DNA from: Hysterangium stoloniferum | Taxonomy: Eukaryota; Basidiomycota; Agaricomycetes; Hysterangiales; Hysterangiaceae | DNA length: 64,000 nucleotides | Direction: 5' to 3' | NCBI GenBank assembly: GCA_015178975.1 | Contig: WHVD01000034.1 | Span: forward strand, 248,001-312,000 | In this document: one piece after another, positions 45,231 through 57,172 of the stretch | Layout of the letters: every line of letters starts with the position of its first letter | Numbering within the stretch: position 1 is the first letter of the stretch | Translations under genes and position numbers: made by a program | Notes under the pieces: model-generated | Told to the model about the DNA's origin: nothing | Databases searched by the model: none | What the model saw: the letters and a program-made list of their open reading frames with translations, nothing else

Positions 45231-45529
45231 TTGCGGTTAACGTGGTGGGTACCATAATTACAAGCAACCGGTAAATCAAACATCAGAATTGTTTGGCATA
45301 CAAATTGTTCGTACAATAGGACATATGAAGTTTCTTCGGATTTGTACAGGAGACAACAGTCGAGGAGTATCAGAGAGCATAGGCAGCAATCAGCAATCAC
45401 ATATTTGGGTAGTTGCCCGTTAACAGTACATTTGAGGAGAAGCGATGACTTATTCCTGACGATGATATTGATTCCTATTCCCATATTTAGGCAATTTCAT
45501 ATTCATCAGATAAATATCTTACTCGTATC

Positions 45530-47955
45530 CTGGGTAACGAAGTCCTTTATATGACCCAGGTGCACTAGAAGGAGAAATGATAAATTCAAAAATTAACAGA
45601 ATATTTATTACGCACCTGCCACTCTGTTCATCATTACTGTTGCGGCTTACCTCTTCTTGGTAATGAGGGTGGTTTCCCTGACCCTGAGAAAATTGATGCA
45701 ACTGGGAGGACCACCTTATCCCTCGTCAGTTGCCAAATTACCACAATAAATTGTTAGGCAGGTAGATACCTCGAAGAAGATGACCTGTTGTTGGTGCTTT
45801 CACTAACAGACTCAATGCTCAGCTGACCAACTATGGAATTATGGCAGACATACCTGATTCCCAGAGAAACAGAATGTGAAGCCGTAGTACTTCATGAATG
45901 AAGACATCCAGATTATTTTTTCCAAATCTGTTGACGTATTAACTTACCTAGAATTGCGCGGGACCAGGTTGGTCCCCGAGGACTCCGGGTGGTAAGCGTG
46001 ACTAGATCACATTAGGAGTTGTTTAAAAGGAAGTAGATCGACTTTAAATACCTTCGATGTTCCCTGTTATCCTCTTCCTGCATTGACAACCTTCGTAGCA
46101 TGGCTCAGTATTTTACGTGGTTGAAAAATTAATTAATTAAAAAGGGGGGAAGACTTACTGAGACATTGATGGATAAATTTGAGGTTTCCATTGTCTATGG
46201 GAACTTGAAGAGGGAGTATTATTATGACCTTGATGTCCGATTGTGGAAGAGGAATGTCCACTAGTTCGACTATCTGAGCGGGACCCCCTAACGAACTCTC
46301 TCAGTTGGAATAAAACACCAATAATAATATGGGGAACATATGCCGTCCTCCAAATGTACCAGAGCTGTAGCGGTGGGAGGATTCGGGAAGGTTAGCATTG
46401 CCCGTGCTACTGTTTGTTGTTAGAGATCTGTTAGATTCACCACTGTGACGATTTAATGCAGAATGCTCAACCAAACCAGGATTGTGTGTGGAAGAGGAAT
46501 GTACACTAGTTCGACTATCTGAACGGGAGCCCCTACGAACATTGTTAATGGTATAAAACACGCATAATAATATGGGAAACATACTGTAGTCCAAACGTAC
46601 CCGTGCTATAGCGGTGTGAAGGCTCCGGAAGATCAGTATTGCCCCTGCTATTGGTTGATCTGTATGACTCACTACTGTGATGATCGAATACAGTATTAGC
46701 GTTGTTGAAACCAGGATTGCGCGGTCGGGAAGGAGAAAGTCCAGGCTGTGGATACTGGCGGGCGGCATACAATGGGGGAGGGGCGGAGCTACGCTGGGAC
46801 TGAGGTTGAGGTTGAGGATGAGGTTGAGGATGGGGCTGGGGCTGGGGCTGGGGCTGAGACTGGGTTTGTGGAACCGGTCGAGTACCTCCATAACTTCTGT
46901 AGCGCCAATATGTCAGGATAGAAGTGTGACATTTTCTGTTCTTCAACGAACTGGCTAATATAGGAACTTTGGTAGCTGCCTCTCCCAGGTTGCACAAAAT
47001 TCATTGAGGGAATTTCAGCAGACGTGCTATTGCTATTGCAGGGATAATGTGTTGCAGGGATAGTGTGCAGTAATTATTTAGATTACACGGATAACGGTTA
47101 TATAAAGGAACTAGGGCTTACATCGTGGACCTTGTATCAGTCTTTGCGTGGCCAACCGTCTCACGACCCGACGACACATGAGACTCTCCCCTCGCACCCG
47201 CACCTATTATATATTAAAGATCAGAATAAGCTAGGAAATAAGCATAAAAATCCCTCGTACTGGGCATTACAGTAGACATGTTGTATACTGGTGTCTTGCC
47301 GATTCGTCACTGATTAAGGGGAGGATAGATATACTCATCACAAACCCGAATAATTTTTTTCCCTATTACTCTCCTGATGCTGCATATCCTCTTTGTCACA
47401 CAATTTCAGCAGAAGATACTGAACCTTACATTACTGGTTGAGGGATTTCCTTGTTTGGGGTGGTTCGTATTATATTTATTGGATTTGATCTACCAGTCAG
47501 ATAAAATAACATAAATCATTGGAGTTTACTTCTGTGCGATAAAATCATGGAACACTCACCAGTATTTCCTCTGGCGCATTATGTATTTCTTTCACTAGGG
47601 ACTCCATTGCCGCAATCCCCGGGTCTCCACCAAGACAGGGAGCACAATCTGCTATACCAGAAATTATACGCTTGAATGAGCCAGAATGATCCCTGATAAA
47701 ATCTGCCACAATCCTTTTGACCATTCACGCAAGAAGGTTATCGACCGTCATGGTCCAGTTTACAAGCATCATCAGACATACCGGTTGATATATTGTACAT
47801 GGCTAGAAATTATGACCGGGGGAAATCCCAGCTCGGGAGCCCCTGAAATATAAACGATGTCTGCGAAGCTCTGTTAGAGCATCTTGCACCTCCTGAGGCG
47901 CGGCAGAAGGGATGTTGATCTGAGCTGTGGGGGGATATTGATGAGCGTTACTCAT
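45530..47955 (-). CDS. Multi-exon low-complexity protein, partner of kinase gene 1 (exons partly resolved)
   Basis: The start is MSNAHQYPPTAQINIPSAAP at 47955. A conserved-looking exon lies at about 47750-47560 (MVKRIVADFIRDHSGSFKRI...CAPCLGGDPGIAAMES) with a GTGAGT donor. Next come a short exon (LLLKLCDKEDMQHQ), then a Pro/Gln-rich exon (about 46900-46601, PQPQPQPHPQ). Two repeated Ser-rich exons begin SRSDSRTS (46533-46360 and from about 46288) with matching GTACRTTTGG donors. The last exons have HQFSQGQGNHPHYQEE and YKGLRYPGYE. One TGA at 47725 precedes MVKRI and may be a lesion or an intron error. Function unknown. It is divergent from the kinase gene 593 bp away. Confidence 0.5.
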
Positions 47956-48548
47956 CGTGAGAGGTTGTTGAAATAGGCTCTCGCGCACCAAGCCTACGTC
48001 AAGCTTAGATGACCATATCTTGAGATAAGTCAATGTCAAAGCTTAAATGGCCACACCAAACCACATCGTACCATAAAACAAATAAAAGATCGTTCCACTA
48101 GAACGTCAGGTGAAATCATATTTAGATACCATAATCACAGTCCTATACCTCAGTCGAATCACCTCCTCGTGTCGACTGAGGTACGTCCCTACTCTTACAT
48201 CTTCAGTTTTCCGTTAGCTTACTAAAATGTATCGCAGTCTATTTGTTACAGGTAACCAATATAGTCGAATCACCTCCTCGTGTCGACTGAGTCTATTTGT
48301 TACAGAGGTAGGTTGTGTTTACAACATGGATACTAAGCCTTTTTAAATGTTTCCCAGTGCCACTCAGCCTCATGTTCAACCGTATTGACTATCCAAAGGA
48401 TATCGGATAATCCTGTAAGAATCCGTTACTATGACCGGTACCACGGCGATCCCCGTAGATAGAGTGTGGCTGAGCCAAGCCTGTGGAACCGAACGTAAGT
48501 AGCACTCAAAACGTTGCTTCCTCGTGACGCTGCTATCTAAAAAAGCTC
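47956..48548. promoter_or_regulatory. Shared divergent promoter region with a direct repeat
   Basis: This is the intergenic region between the two divergent genes. AGTCGAATCACCTCCTCGTG followed by TCGACTGAG occurs at about 48151 and 48264, and GTCTATTTGTTACAG at about 48237 and 48290. Each long copy includes the inverted pair AGTCGA/TCGACT. It could be a regulatory repeat or a local duplication. Confidence 0.4.
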
Positions 48549-49798
48549 ATGGAGCATCCTACTGTGTTGTACAAGCACGAATACGTATGGAGACGTTATC
48601 AACCATTCCTACAATTCAGAGGCTATATGCTTCGCCCTAGATACCACCCCAACTGGGTTGCATCGTGGACATACAATGGTAAAGAGTCTGGGAAATGCGA
48701 AGATTCTCTGTTTAATCCAGTGCGTAAATGTGATGTGTAATCTTATTATGCGCTCGGTTACTGATATAAATACAGTTTTATGACTTAATTGATGCTAGAC
48801 GAATATCGGACGACACTATGGTGTTCCTCAAAATGGTGGAGACCGAGAAGGAAGAACTACCAATTGCAATGCATCTATCATCAGAAATCCTACGTTCTGA
48901 TGCGAGAAACCGCACAGTTCCAATATTGGATGTAATTCCATTACCTGACAGTGACGATCGCGCCTTTCTTGTCATGCCATTTCTCAGGAAGTTCGATCGA
49001 CCGGATTTTCAATTTAGGATTGAGTGTATAGAGGCTATTCGTCAGATGATTATGGTAATTCGTCTGATTCTAATCCTAATAGTTATCTAACTTACTTAGG
49101 GGTTGGAATTTATGCACGAACAGCGCGTAGCCCATAGGTAATGACATCATGCAGCCTTGAATTTTTGGTGCTTATAATTTTCTGCAGAGATGCATGCCGA
49201 TTTAACTTCATGATGCAAGCAAATAAAATAATCCCAAAAGGATTTCATCCTATAATGTATAATTCACATAATGGGGTGGATCTGTTCGCTCCATTTCACT
49301 GCCATACTCGGATGGCCGTCGCTCCTGTGGATTATTATTGGATAGATTTTGACCTTTCCTCTCGGTTTTCAAGTCTCGACATCGATAACTTAGTTACGGG
49401 CATAGTTGGTCAAGACCGAACTGTCCCGGAGCTTTCCTTGACGGTCCCTTATGATCCTTTCAAGGTCGATATATACCAAGTTGGAGGTTTAATTAAATAT
49501 TTAATCGAGGTAACTTGGTCTATCACTATATTCTCTCAAGTGAATCTCAATGTTCCATTATCGCTAGCGATATTATGACTTAGACTTTCTTAAACCCTTG
49601 GCCTTGGCCATGATGCAGAATAACCCAATACAGAGGCCTAACGCCTCTGAGGCACTAGATCAGTTTGAGGGCCAAGTGTCAACGTTGAGTCACAATGATC
49701 TAAAGAGGAGAGTTATTACATCCAGAACCTCTCGTCCTCCAATTTCTACCCGGGTGTGGCGTACACTCCGAGAGCACCTGCCATTTATTGGGTCTTAG
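48549..49798 (+). CDS. Kinase-like protein (Agaricomycete-type family), copy 1, DFG changed to DFD
   Basis: Exons 48549-48734, 48776-49054, 49100-49137, 49188-49509 and 49568-49798 join in frame into 351 residues. The N-terminal part has FLQFRGYMLRPRYHPNW. A beta-3-like Lys (MVFLKMVE) is followed by DVIPLP and FLVMPFL. The catalytic loop HRDACRFN spans the 49137/49188 splice. The DFG position reads IDFDLSSRF. Then VPELSLTVPYDPFKVDIYQV and a C-terminal QRPNASEALDQFE. Compared with copy 2 it lacks about 15 residues before the Lys. The family is common in Agaricomycetes; substrates are unknown. DFD suggests weak or no kinase activity. Confidence 0.75.
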
Positions 49799-50195
49799 GA
49801 TATAACATGCGATAGCATGGCGCGTTTTATATTCAGAGTGGCTTCCCCCTGACGGCGCGAATCTGTTCACGCATGTCCATGTGGCTAAGAATCACTCTAT
49901 TTACTTCTTTGAATGATCTAGATACCTCATAGATCCCGATGTGATTCAGTTCCGGTATTACACCATTAATAGCATCTGTATCCTAATACCTTCTTCATCT
50001 ATTTTTGCCGACCCCCCGATTGAACCTATAGCTGTGTAGCCGCAAGTCGGCGGTCGGGCTGCGCCACTCATCCTGGATTCTGTATGAGTTGTATTACCGT
50101 TTAGACTTTCTTCAACATTAAGCCCCTATCCCAAGACCCGACGGTTCCGACGCAATAGATTGTCTTGAGGGTCACATGCGTGCGGAAGTTGAGTC
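49799..50195. other. Intergenic, CpG-containing, no feature seen
   Basis: Downstream of kinase copy 1 up to the inversion junction. No open frame of note and no repeat recognised. Confidence 0.5.
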
Positions 50196-51591
50196 ACATG
50201 GCGGGTCTCTGGAGAAACCCATGGAATATCCAGTAGGACTTGGCTTCAGCTTATAGGCTGTGCCCTCACTAGATCGTGTTGTCCAATTTCAGACAGGCAG
50301 ACAGGAATCCCGGGGAGTCCGGGCGGGGGTCGTGGGTCAAGGGGTCATAGGTTGGAGGTCATGGGTCGTGAGTCGAGATAGGTAAGAGAGATAGATGCAT
50401 CGGAGCACGTGGGCTCTGACTAGTGTGAGTGGTGTAATTCAAGTAGGAGTTTAGAGCGGAAAATGTATTAGATTACTGGGGGGAATCTAAGCCGATTTTC
50501 TGATTGGATTGTATGTACAACATCTGCCAGTTTAAATAGACCGTGGAGTGAATGTCTGTTAAGTGCCATGTCGGGAACTTATTCTAGAACTATCAGGAAG
50601 TCACCGGGAAGTCGGGAACTACTAGATAGGGTCAGGACGTCGGCTTCAGCTTATGTGCTGCGCCTCTACGCAAACGCTCAATGTCCTTAATTTCGGAGGT
50701 GAGACTTATGATGGGAGTTACAGATATTCAGAGTTCTGAAGAGTTCCGAATATCGAGCGTACAGAAAGACGGGAGAAGGAATAAGAAACTAAGTCGATAT
50801 CAGATCTAAGGTAAAGTACAAATTCGCGGAAACTAATATAAGTCTGCTCGTTATTGTACTACAAACTAAGACCATAATAAGACGGAAACGGAAGTGTTCT
50901 TAAAATGGAAATACAATAAGACATATTAGGAAGGCAATATTCCGTAACAGGAATATAACAAACAAACGAGTGAATACTTGTCAACGGACAAATTACCAAA
51001 TGCGGAACAAGGGAAGAATGCGGATGATACGGTAACTATGATGTTCCGTAGTCGGAGGTCAAAAGTCGGAAGTCGGGGATCGGAAGTCGGGAGTGGGAGA
51101 CCGGAAGTCGGATATTGAAACATCCGGGAACGGGTCGTAACAATGTCATACCAAATCCAGTAATGATGAAACGAAACGAGCAAAACATAAAACAGGAATA
51201 GTAAACACTAAATGTGGTGTTAGGAATGGGACAGAATGGAGCAGAGTCTGAATAGTGACAAATCATAAACTATAATGGGAAACGGAGTGGGAGCGGAGTC
51301 CGAATCATGACAGGTCATTTGACTAAAATGGGAACGGGGCTCTGTTAGAGGGATGATGGGTTTTCTGAGCAGGGTCTGGTGACTGACGCGTGGGACAAGG
51401 TCGGACATAGACAGGGACGAAGTCCAGTGGGTTTTCCGGTGACTGAAACACAATGTAACAAAGTCGAATGTAGACAAGTCTGATGTACGGAGTCCAGTGG
51501 GAATTCTGGTAAACTGATAATGGGTGTGTATAGGGTGCAGGTGTGTATATAAGTTAGTGCCCGGAGTCGAGTGGGATTTCTGGTCATAACA
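50196..51591. mobile_element. LTR-D lacking its first about 16 bp, with nested LTR-A; right TSD TCTTG
   Basis: Homology to LTR-D starts at about ACATGGCGGGTCTCTGG and ends GGTCATAACA at 51591, followed by TCTTG (51592-51596). The missing start of the LTR, with the other TCTTG, lies at 62533-62553 on the other strand. LTR-A is inserted at 50557-51142. Confidence 0.88.
50557..51142. mobile_element. Solo LTR, family LTR-A (586 bp), TSD ATGTC
   Basis: It is flanked by ATGTC at 50552-50556 and 51143-51147. It shares with the copy at 2496 the expanded GTCGGAAGTCGG units near its 3' end. Confidence 0.94.
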
Positions 51592-53606
51592 TCTTGCAAC
51601 AGAGCAGATGAGTGGGAAAAAAAAGGATAAATTTTGGATCACATTGGGACTGGGCTGTAATGCAGATGGTAGCGAGAAACTGCCAATTCTCTTTATTGGA
51701 AAGTACAAGAATCCCCGCTGCTTCAAGGGAAAATCCCCACAAGATCGTGGCCTTTATTATTGCAACAACAAGAAGGCTTGGATGACAAGAGAAATATTCG
51801 AGGAGTATGATTAATTATGTCAAATCCAATGAACAGGTATACTTAATGTATCTTTACAGGTGGATTAAATTGCTTGATATGGACATGCATCATCAGAACA
51901 GGCATATTTGCCTGCTCCTGGACAATTTTTTGGGACATCATATCAACTACATGCCTCAAAACATCAATCTTGAATACTTTGAGCCCAACCTCACCTCACA
52001 TATCCAACCAGATGATGCAGGCATCATTCGTACCATGAAGGCACTCTACTGGAAAGCTTTCTGTCTCCGGGCAATCAAACTTGATGAAGTAGGAGCAAGG
52101 GAGATCTACAAAATTGATTTACTCGAGGCTATGATGTTGGTAATGGAGGCATGGAATGACGTGAAGGCGACAACAATTGTTAACTGCTGGAATTTCACAA
52201 AAATCCAGCCTGAAAGCAAAATCAACACTCATAGTCACATTCACAATATCACAACAACCTCTCATCTTTCACCAATGATGGACATGAAGGCCTGGATGGT
52301 GGTGCATGCATTTGCAACATCCAATGAGATCTCACTGCCAGACACTGAACATCAACTTTGTGGTGTTCTCAAAAATCATTACATCACAGCTGACTGGGAT
52401 CCTGTGCTAAAAGTTGTTATGGATGCAGAAAATGACATTCCAAAGGCTTTGGAAGGACTCAATGTATTCACCCTCAAGATTTTCAGCTGTGATCTCACTC
52501 AATTTATCTTCTCCAAGTTGTCCACCATTCCAGGTCAAGCAGCCATCACAACCACTACTCCTGTACAACTCTCTGATGCTGAATGAGACCTTTCAGCAAC
52601 TGTTGACAACCTCAAGGAATGCAAACAAATCATTGGGACACCACTCACACTGGACAAAATGCTGAATCCAGTTGAAGAAATGGAAGTGGGACATTTGGTT
52701 TACAGGTTTGAAGGTGGTGATGAGGCCATTGTTTCACAGGTTAACTACAAGGAGGGTGTCAGATGTGGGGAGGTTGTGGAGATTGAATCAGATGAAGACT
52801 CAGAGGTCATGGGCGGCCATTCACAGCCAGAGATGAGCCTGGGGGATCATTCAGTTGTGTGAAAGGATGGAGAGGGTTTGCATCACTCATGGTACACCAA
52901 ACACTGCAGTTGACCTCTCTTGACGTTTGCGGCAGTTTAGAATTGAGATGAAGAAGATAGAGGGCGCCAGTTTGAAGCAAGCAACCTTGGACAGGTGGTT
53001 TGGCAGCGGCAAGACAGGTTGTGACTAATCACAGTCACATAGTCATTTAATGTCACACTTGGGTGCAAGTGCATATTCCTAATAGTGCATCATAGAAGTA
53101 GCTGTACTGACATCATTGTTGGAAAGCATCATGGACAACAGTGTCTATTCTTAGAATGACAAAGGGGTGGTCTCCGGAACTTGTATTAAAAATAGTATGA
53201 GTTGACTCTATTGCAATACACAATATACAAGGGTTTAATAAGCTTGTAATAAAAGTATTTGTTTCTCAATATCTTGTGTCAGTTAGTGTAGCACCTCCTG
53301 ACAATATAGGTTGGATGCTCTGGGAGGTGTATAGTGGTTCTGACACATATTAACCTCCAAAAGCATGGTCCACAATTAGCATCTTCATATGAAAAGTTGC
53401 AATAATTGGTGGACTCCCCCTATAAAAAGGTGTGTTTCATCATCAAATTTAACAACTTGTGGACACACGGGGATGTAGGGCCGTGTCACCTTGTATAAAT
53501 ACTAAGAGTGGGTTACTATGTTACTTAGTCTGTTATACTTATCCATGACTCCCTAATAATATGGGTCTTGAATTCTAACAGTCATGCATTGTGAGAACAT
53601 CTACTG
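51592..53606 (+). pseudogene. pogo-type transposase, C-terminal half (DDE domain) and element end
   Basis: The frame starts in mid-protein (QMSGKKKDKFWITLGLGCNA), then LPILFIGKYKNPR. An intron (GTATGA...TTACAG, about 51805-51860) leads to ICLLLDNFLGHH (second catalytic Asp) and IQPDDAGIIRTMK (third). The tail carries LKQATLDRWF, a PCNA-interacting-type motif, near 53000. A TGA lies near 52918. The terminal inverted repeat is at 53581-53606, followed by TA. The N-terminal half is at 62554-63544 on the other strand. Confidence 0.85.
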
Positions 53607-53608
53607 TA

Positions 53609-54521
53609 TATTGTAACTATTTTTGGTTGACGACCGTATACATTTGAAGTAGTAACGGAGTTGAAAAGTTGGTTCCTCGGACGGTTCCGACTCTTTGTCA
53701 GGAACCTTCCCGCATCGAGATCTAGTACCCGCAAACTGAAGGTTTTCGGCTAATGGCAGGACAAAAACTACAATTGTGCACAACGAGACTACACCGGATT
53801 CAGATGATCTTTGTTTTTGGACAGGACCTGTTCCTAAACTGGCCACGGAGCAATTCTGGAACCGATGGGCTAGGCACGATGGCCACCCGCCACATTACTG
53901 TCTATGAATTCTTAGATATTCAAACTTATATCGTCAAAATCTGTGAATTTGTTCGGTACCATACCCAAACCGAGCCGCCTTCGGTTTGTCATTTTGAGGT
54001 CATGGTACTCGTTGTAAACGCAGAAGGACTGAACCTACACACCTTATACAATTCAACTACGTAGAGTGACTCTCGACAGCCGAGCCCTAATCATCATAAT
54101 CCCCTCACTATTACAAATTCCAGAAGTCCGATCGACGGATGAAATCACATGTATCCCTGCATTATGCAACAGGGATGGTTCCTTTCACACGAATCATTGA
54201 AGGTTTGCTAAGGCGTACAAGTAGTCCCATTGGCGCCTGCGCTGTCCGGAAGCGTGAGTACAGCTGAAATTTACTACCAAGTATTAGGGAATTCAGTATA
54301 ACCTCCATACAATCAAGGTCAGAAGCAAGATTTGTTCAATTATCAGAGACCTTGAACAAACCGTATTTGTCATGAACTCAATTAAGTTTATTCAAATAAG
54401 CTTGAGAAGTCAAAACTATAGTCCACAACAAGAGTCTAACCCATAGGGCGATTATTTAGGGTACCAGTCAGACCAAAAAAACCATATAATAAAACAGTGA
54501 TTCTTGGCACTAAGAATAGGA
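53609..54521. other. Unnamed sequence, one arm of a diverged inverted duplication
   Basis: Read on the minus strand, this region matches 61690-61887 on the plus strand (for example ACTAGATCTCGATGCGGGA and CAAAATAGTTA). It holds short protein-like frames (minus GTRSRCGKVPDKESEPSEEP, about 53730-53660) but no recognised gene. Confidence 0.5.
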
Positions 54522-55983
54522 CTATGCCACTGAAGTCTTTTCGTGGTTTTGCCCCTGTATAAAGTAGCAAATATTAGATACATTATACAATTGAAGCGTG
54601 CAGGGACAAACCAAAATGGTAGATATGCGATTCTCGATAGCCTGCAGTATGCTACCGCGATATGAACGCGTGAGCAAATACACGCGGCCTTTAAGCTTAC
54701 GTTTGCTCATCTTCAACACAATATTTTCGAACTGAAACAGAGAAGCGGAAGCATCTGGACGCAATGCAGGATCCTTTTGCATCATCGCCATCGCCAGGGG
54801 ACGGAATACATTGAGACCATAATATATCTGAAGATAATCAGTATAGAGTTGGAGAAGTAACGAGACTCCGTCTCACTTCAACCAACTTCATTATCACACC
54901 GCCAACCTGATAAATGTCGATTGGAAATGGATCGTACGGCACGGTGTTGGAAAGCTCCGGGACAAAGTAATTTTGACCAGCTGTCCCAACTACAAGCCGG
55001 CGGCCTTCAAAGCTTGAGAAGCGCGAAGAAAGTCCAAAATCAATAAAGTAATATTGAATTGGTGCCACTGAGATCCGAGTCTTATAGGTAAATTCTGCGT
55101 AACGATCGCCATTGTGGCTAAGTGTATCAACATGATGGAATCCTCGAGGAATAAGGTTTGTAGCGTCCATCATGATGTTGAACCAGCATGCATCCCTGTG
55201 AATGTCGGATTATCAGAGTATGCGGACAGCCTGGATGACATATTATACCTATGCGCCACATTGTTTTCGTGCATAAACTCTAGACCCTGGAGAACATTGA
55301 ATTAAATTGGGCATAAACATGCCATCAAGGCTTCTTACTTGAAGTAGTTGCCTTATGAGCTCAATACATTCAATCCGATACCGGAAAGAGGGGTGAAAGA
55401 AGTCCCTCAAGAAAGGCATCACCAAAATAGCGAGCCCGTCAGTATCTGGGAGGGGTATGACATCTATAATCGGTACAGCCGAGTTCCTCGGATCGTCTGG
55501 TAGATCTCCGGAAGACAGGAAACGAGCAATTGGTATCTCTTCTGTATCAGTTGGGACCAATTTGAGAGTGACTTTCAAATTGTCAACAATTCTGACAGCA
55601 TCCAATATATTCCATCTCTGAAGTGTGTCACATGGCGGTCTTACAAAGACTAAAGATGGACGTACGCGGTTTCTCAAGCTATCCTCTGCCAGCAATGGGT
55701 CCGTACCGTTAGCCAACCACGATGGTATCCAGGTGGGCGAATACCTTGGGCGCAACAAATATCCGCGTTGTTGTAAAAATAGTTGATGATCCCGCCAAAA
55801 CATCTCTCCAGAACTCAAACCGAACGGATCGCCTGCCATTGGGAGAGAGAATGTCCTTCGGCGCTCGATGTGGCGGGGAAATTGTGTTCTGACCGAGTGT
55901 TCGGCACACTGCGTCCGGCAAAGTTTGGAAGTTGCCTTTAGGAGCATCCATATAAAATTTATCATGATCGATTTGGCTGTCAA
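54522..55983 (-). CDS. Kinase-like protein, copy 2, with intact HRD and DFG
   Basis: Minus-strand exons: start to 55339, 55286-55249, 55195-54877, 54827 down to about 54610, and possibly a last short exon ending at 54522; the last intron (GTTTGT...ATACAG) is also open, so either form is possible. It has FLQQRGYLLRPRYSP, LKLVPTDTEEIPIARFL, DVIPLPDTDG, HRDACWFN, YYFIDFGLSSRF, VPELSNTVPYDPFPIDIYQV and ALRPDASASLFQFE. Exon 2 is 38 nt as in copy 1, showing common origin. The start is unsure: Met at 55983 or 55839, and the neighbouring frame (from 55951) is also protein-like, so an early frameshift is possible. It is divergent from 56095. Confidence 0.72.
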
Positions 55984-56094
55984 ATTTTATTAGTTGCATT
56001 TAAAATTTGCCACCCTGAGATGCTGCACGTGCGCTCGTCAACTCTTATAAGGGCCTTTGGTTTTCTCTTGTCGTGCAACATCCCTCCGATTACA

Positions 56095-57133
56095 ATGGCG
56101 CCAAAAAAACTCACCACTACTCTCACCAAGAAGAAATCTGCACAAGAGGCTCTTTCAAGGCTGCAAGCGACAACGGAAGAGGCCGTCCAAGCTGCTGCCG
56201 CGCAAGGGCGACCAACTGGGGAATATGTAATGGAAGCCACCAACGTTCTTGCGCGGTAGGTCACTTGTGTATATAACATGTCCTATAGCTGCTTAGTGCA
56301 AAATTTAGTCAAAGAAAAGAATTTTCAGCTGCGGAAGCAGATTTCCAGAAAAGCAATAACCCTTTAAAGAGGATTACACACAAGACAAGCAAGCTTTTTG
56401 ACAAAATAGTAGATGTTTCGGAGCATGAATCAGGCAGGGTGATGGTACTGTTTTTTTGTTTTTTTTTTGGACTATTGGTTCACATTCCTAATTACATATA
56501 GACGCTTTCTCAAGAAGATATGACTAAATGCGAGTGCAGTGTTAGAAAGCATGTTATTAAAGTGGTGTCTAATCAGAAAGATACACTACAGGGAAAGAGT
56601 ATCCACAGGTATATTTAATCAGCTTATCTAAACGAGACCTTCTCACTTGCAATTTTGAATATTACAGGACAGGAAGGCAGAAAGTAATCAAAGACATGAC
56701 CTCTTTGTTTGTCCGGCTAATTAGACTGGTATATATTCAGCAGAGGCCGAGGTGCGTGACGTCCCACAGGATGATTTTGTTGAATACAGCATTATTGACG
56801 TACCTCGATAATATAGAGTCCCAAAATGGACGAATTTGACAGACGCAAGTAGAGTCTCAATCATATTTTCAATTTGATCTAACATTTTCCATTTGTTTTA
56901 CTTCAGGCGCCGAGGTACGGTAGCAATCAATGATAAAATGGAATATGAGTATTTATTCGATATTCATAGGAGAAAAAGAAGCGGGAGGAGAAACAGCGGC
57001 AAGGTTGGTTTAGCATGATTTTCTGACATAATGAGTTTATGCTAAATCCTTGGACACAGCGAAGGTTAGGCTGAGTTTAAGATACCATTAAGTCCACTAT
57101 CAAGTAACCTTGTCTCAGATAGAAGAGATAGAG

Positions 57134-57172
<39 letters not shown>

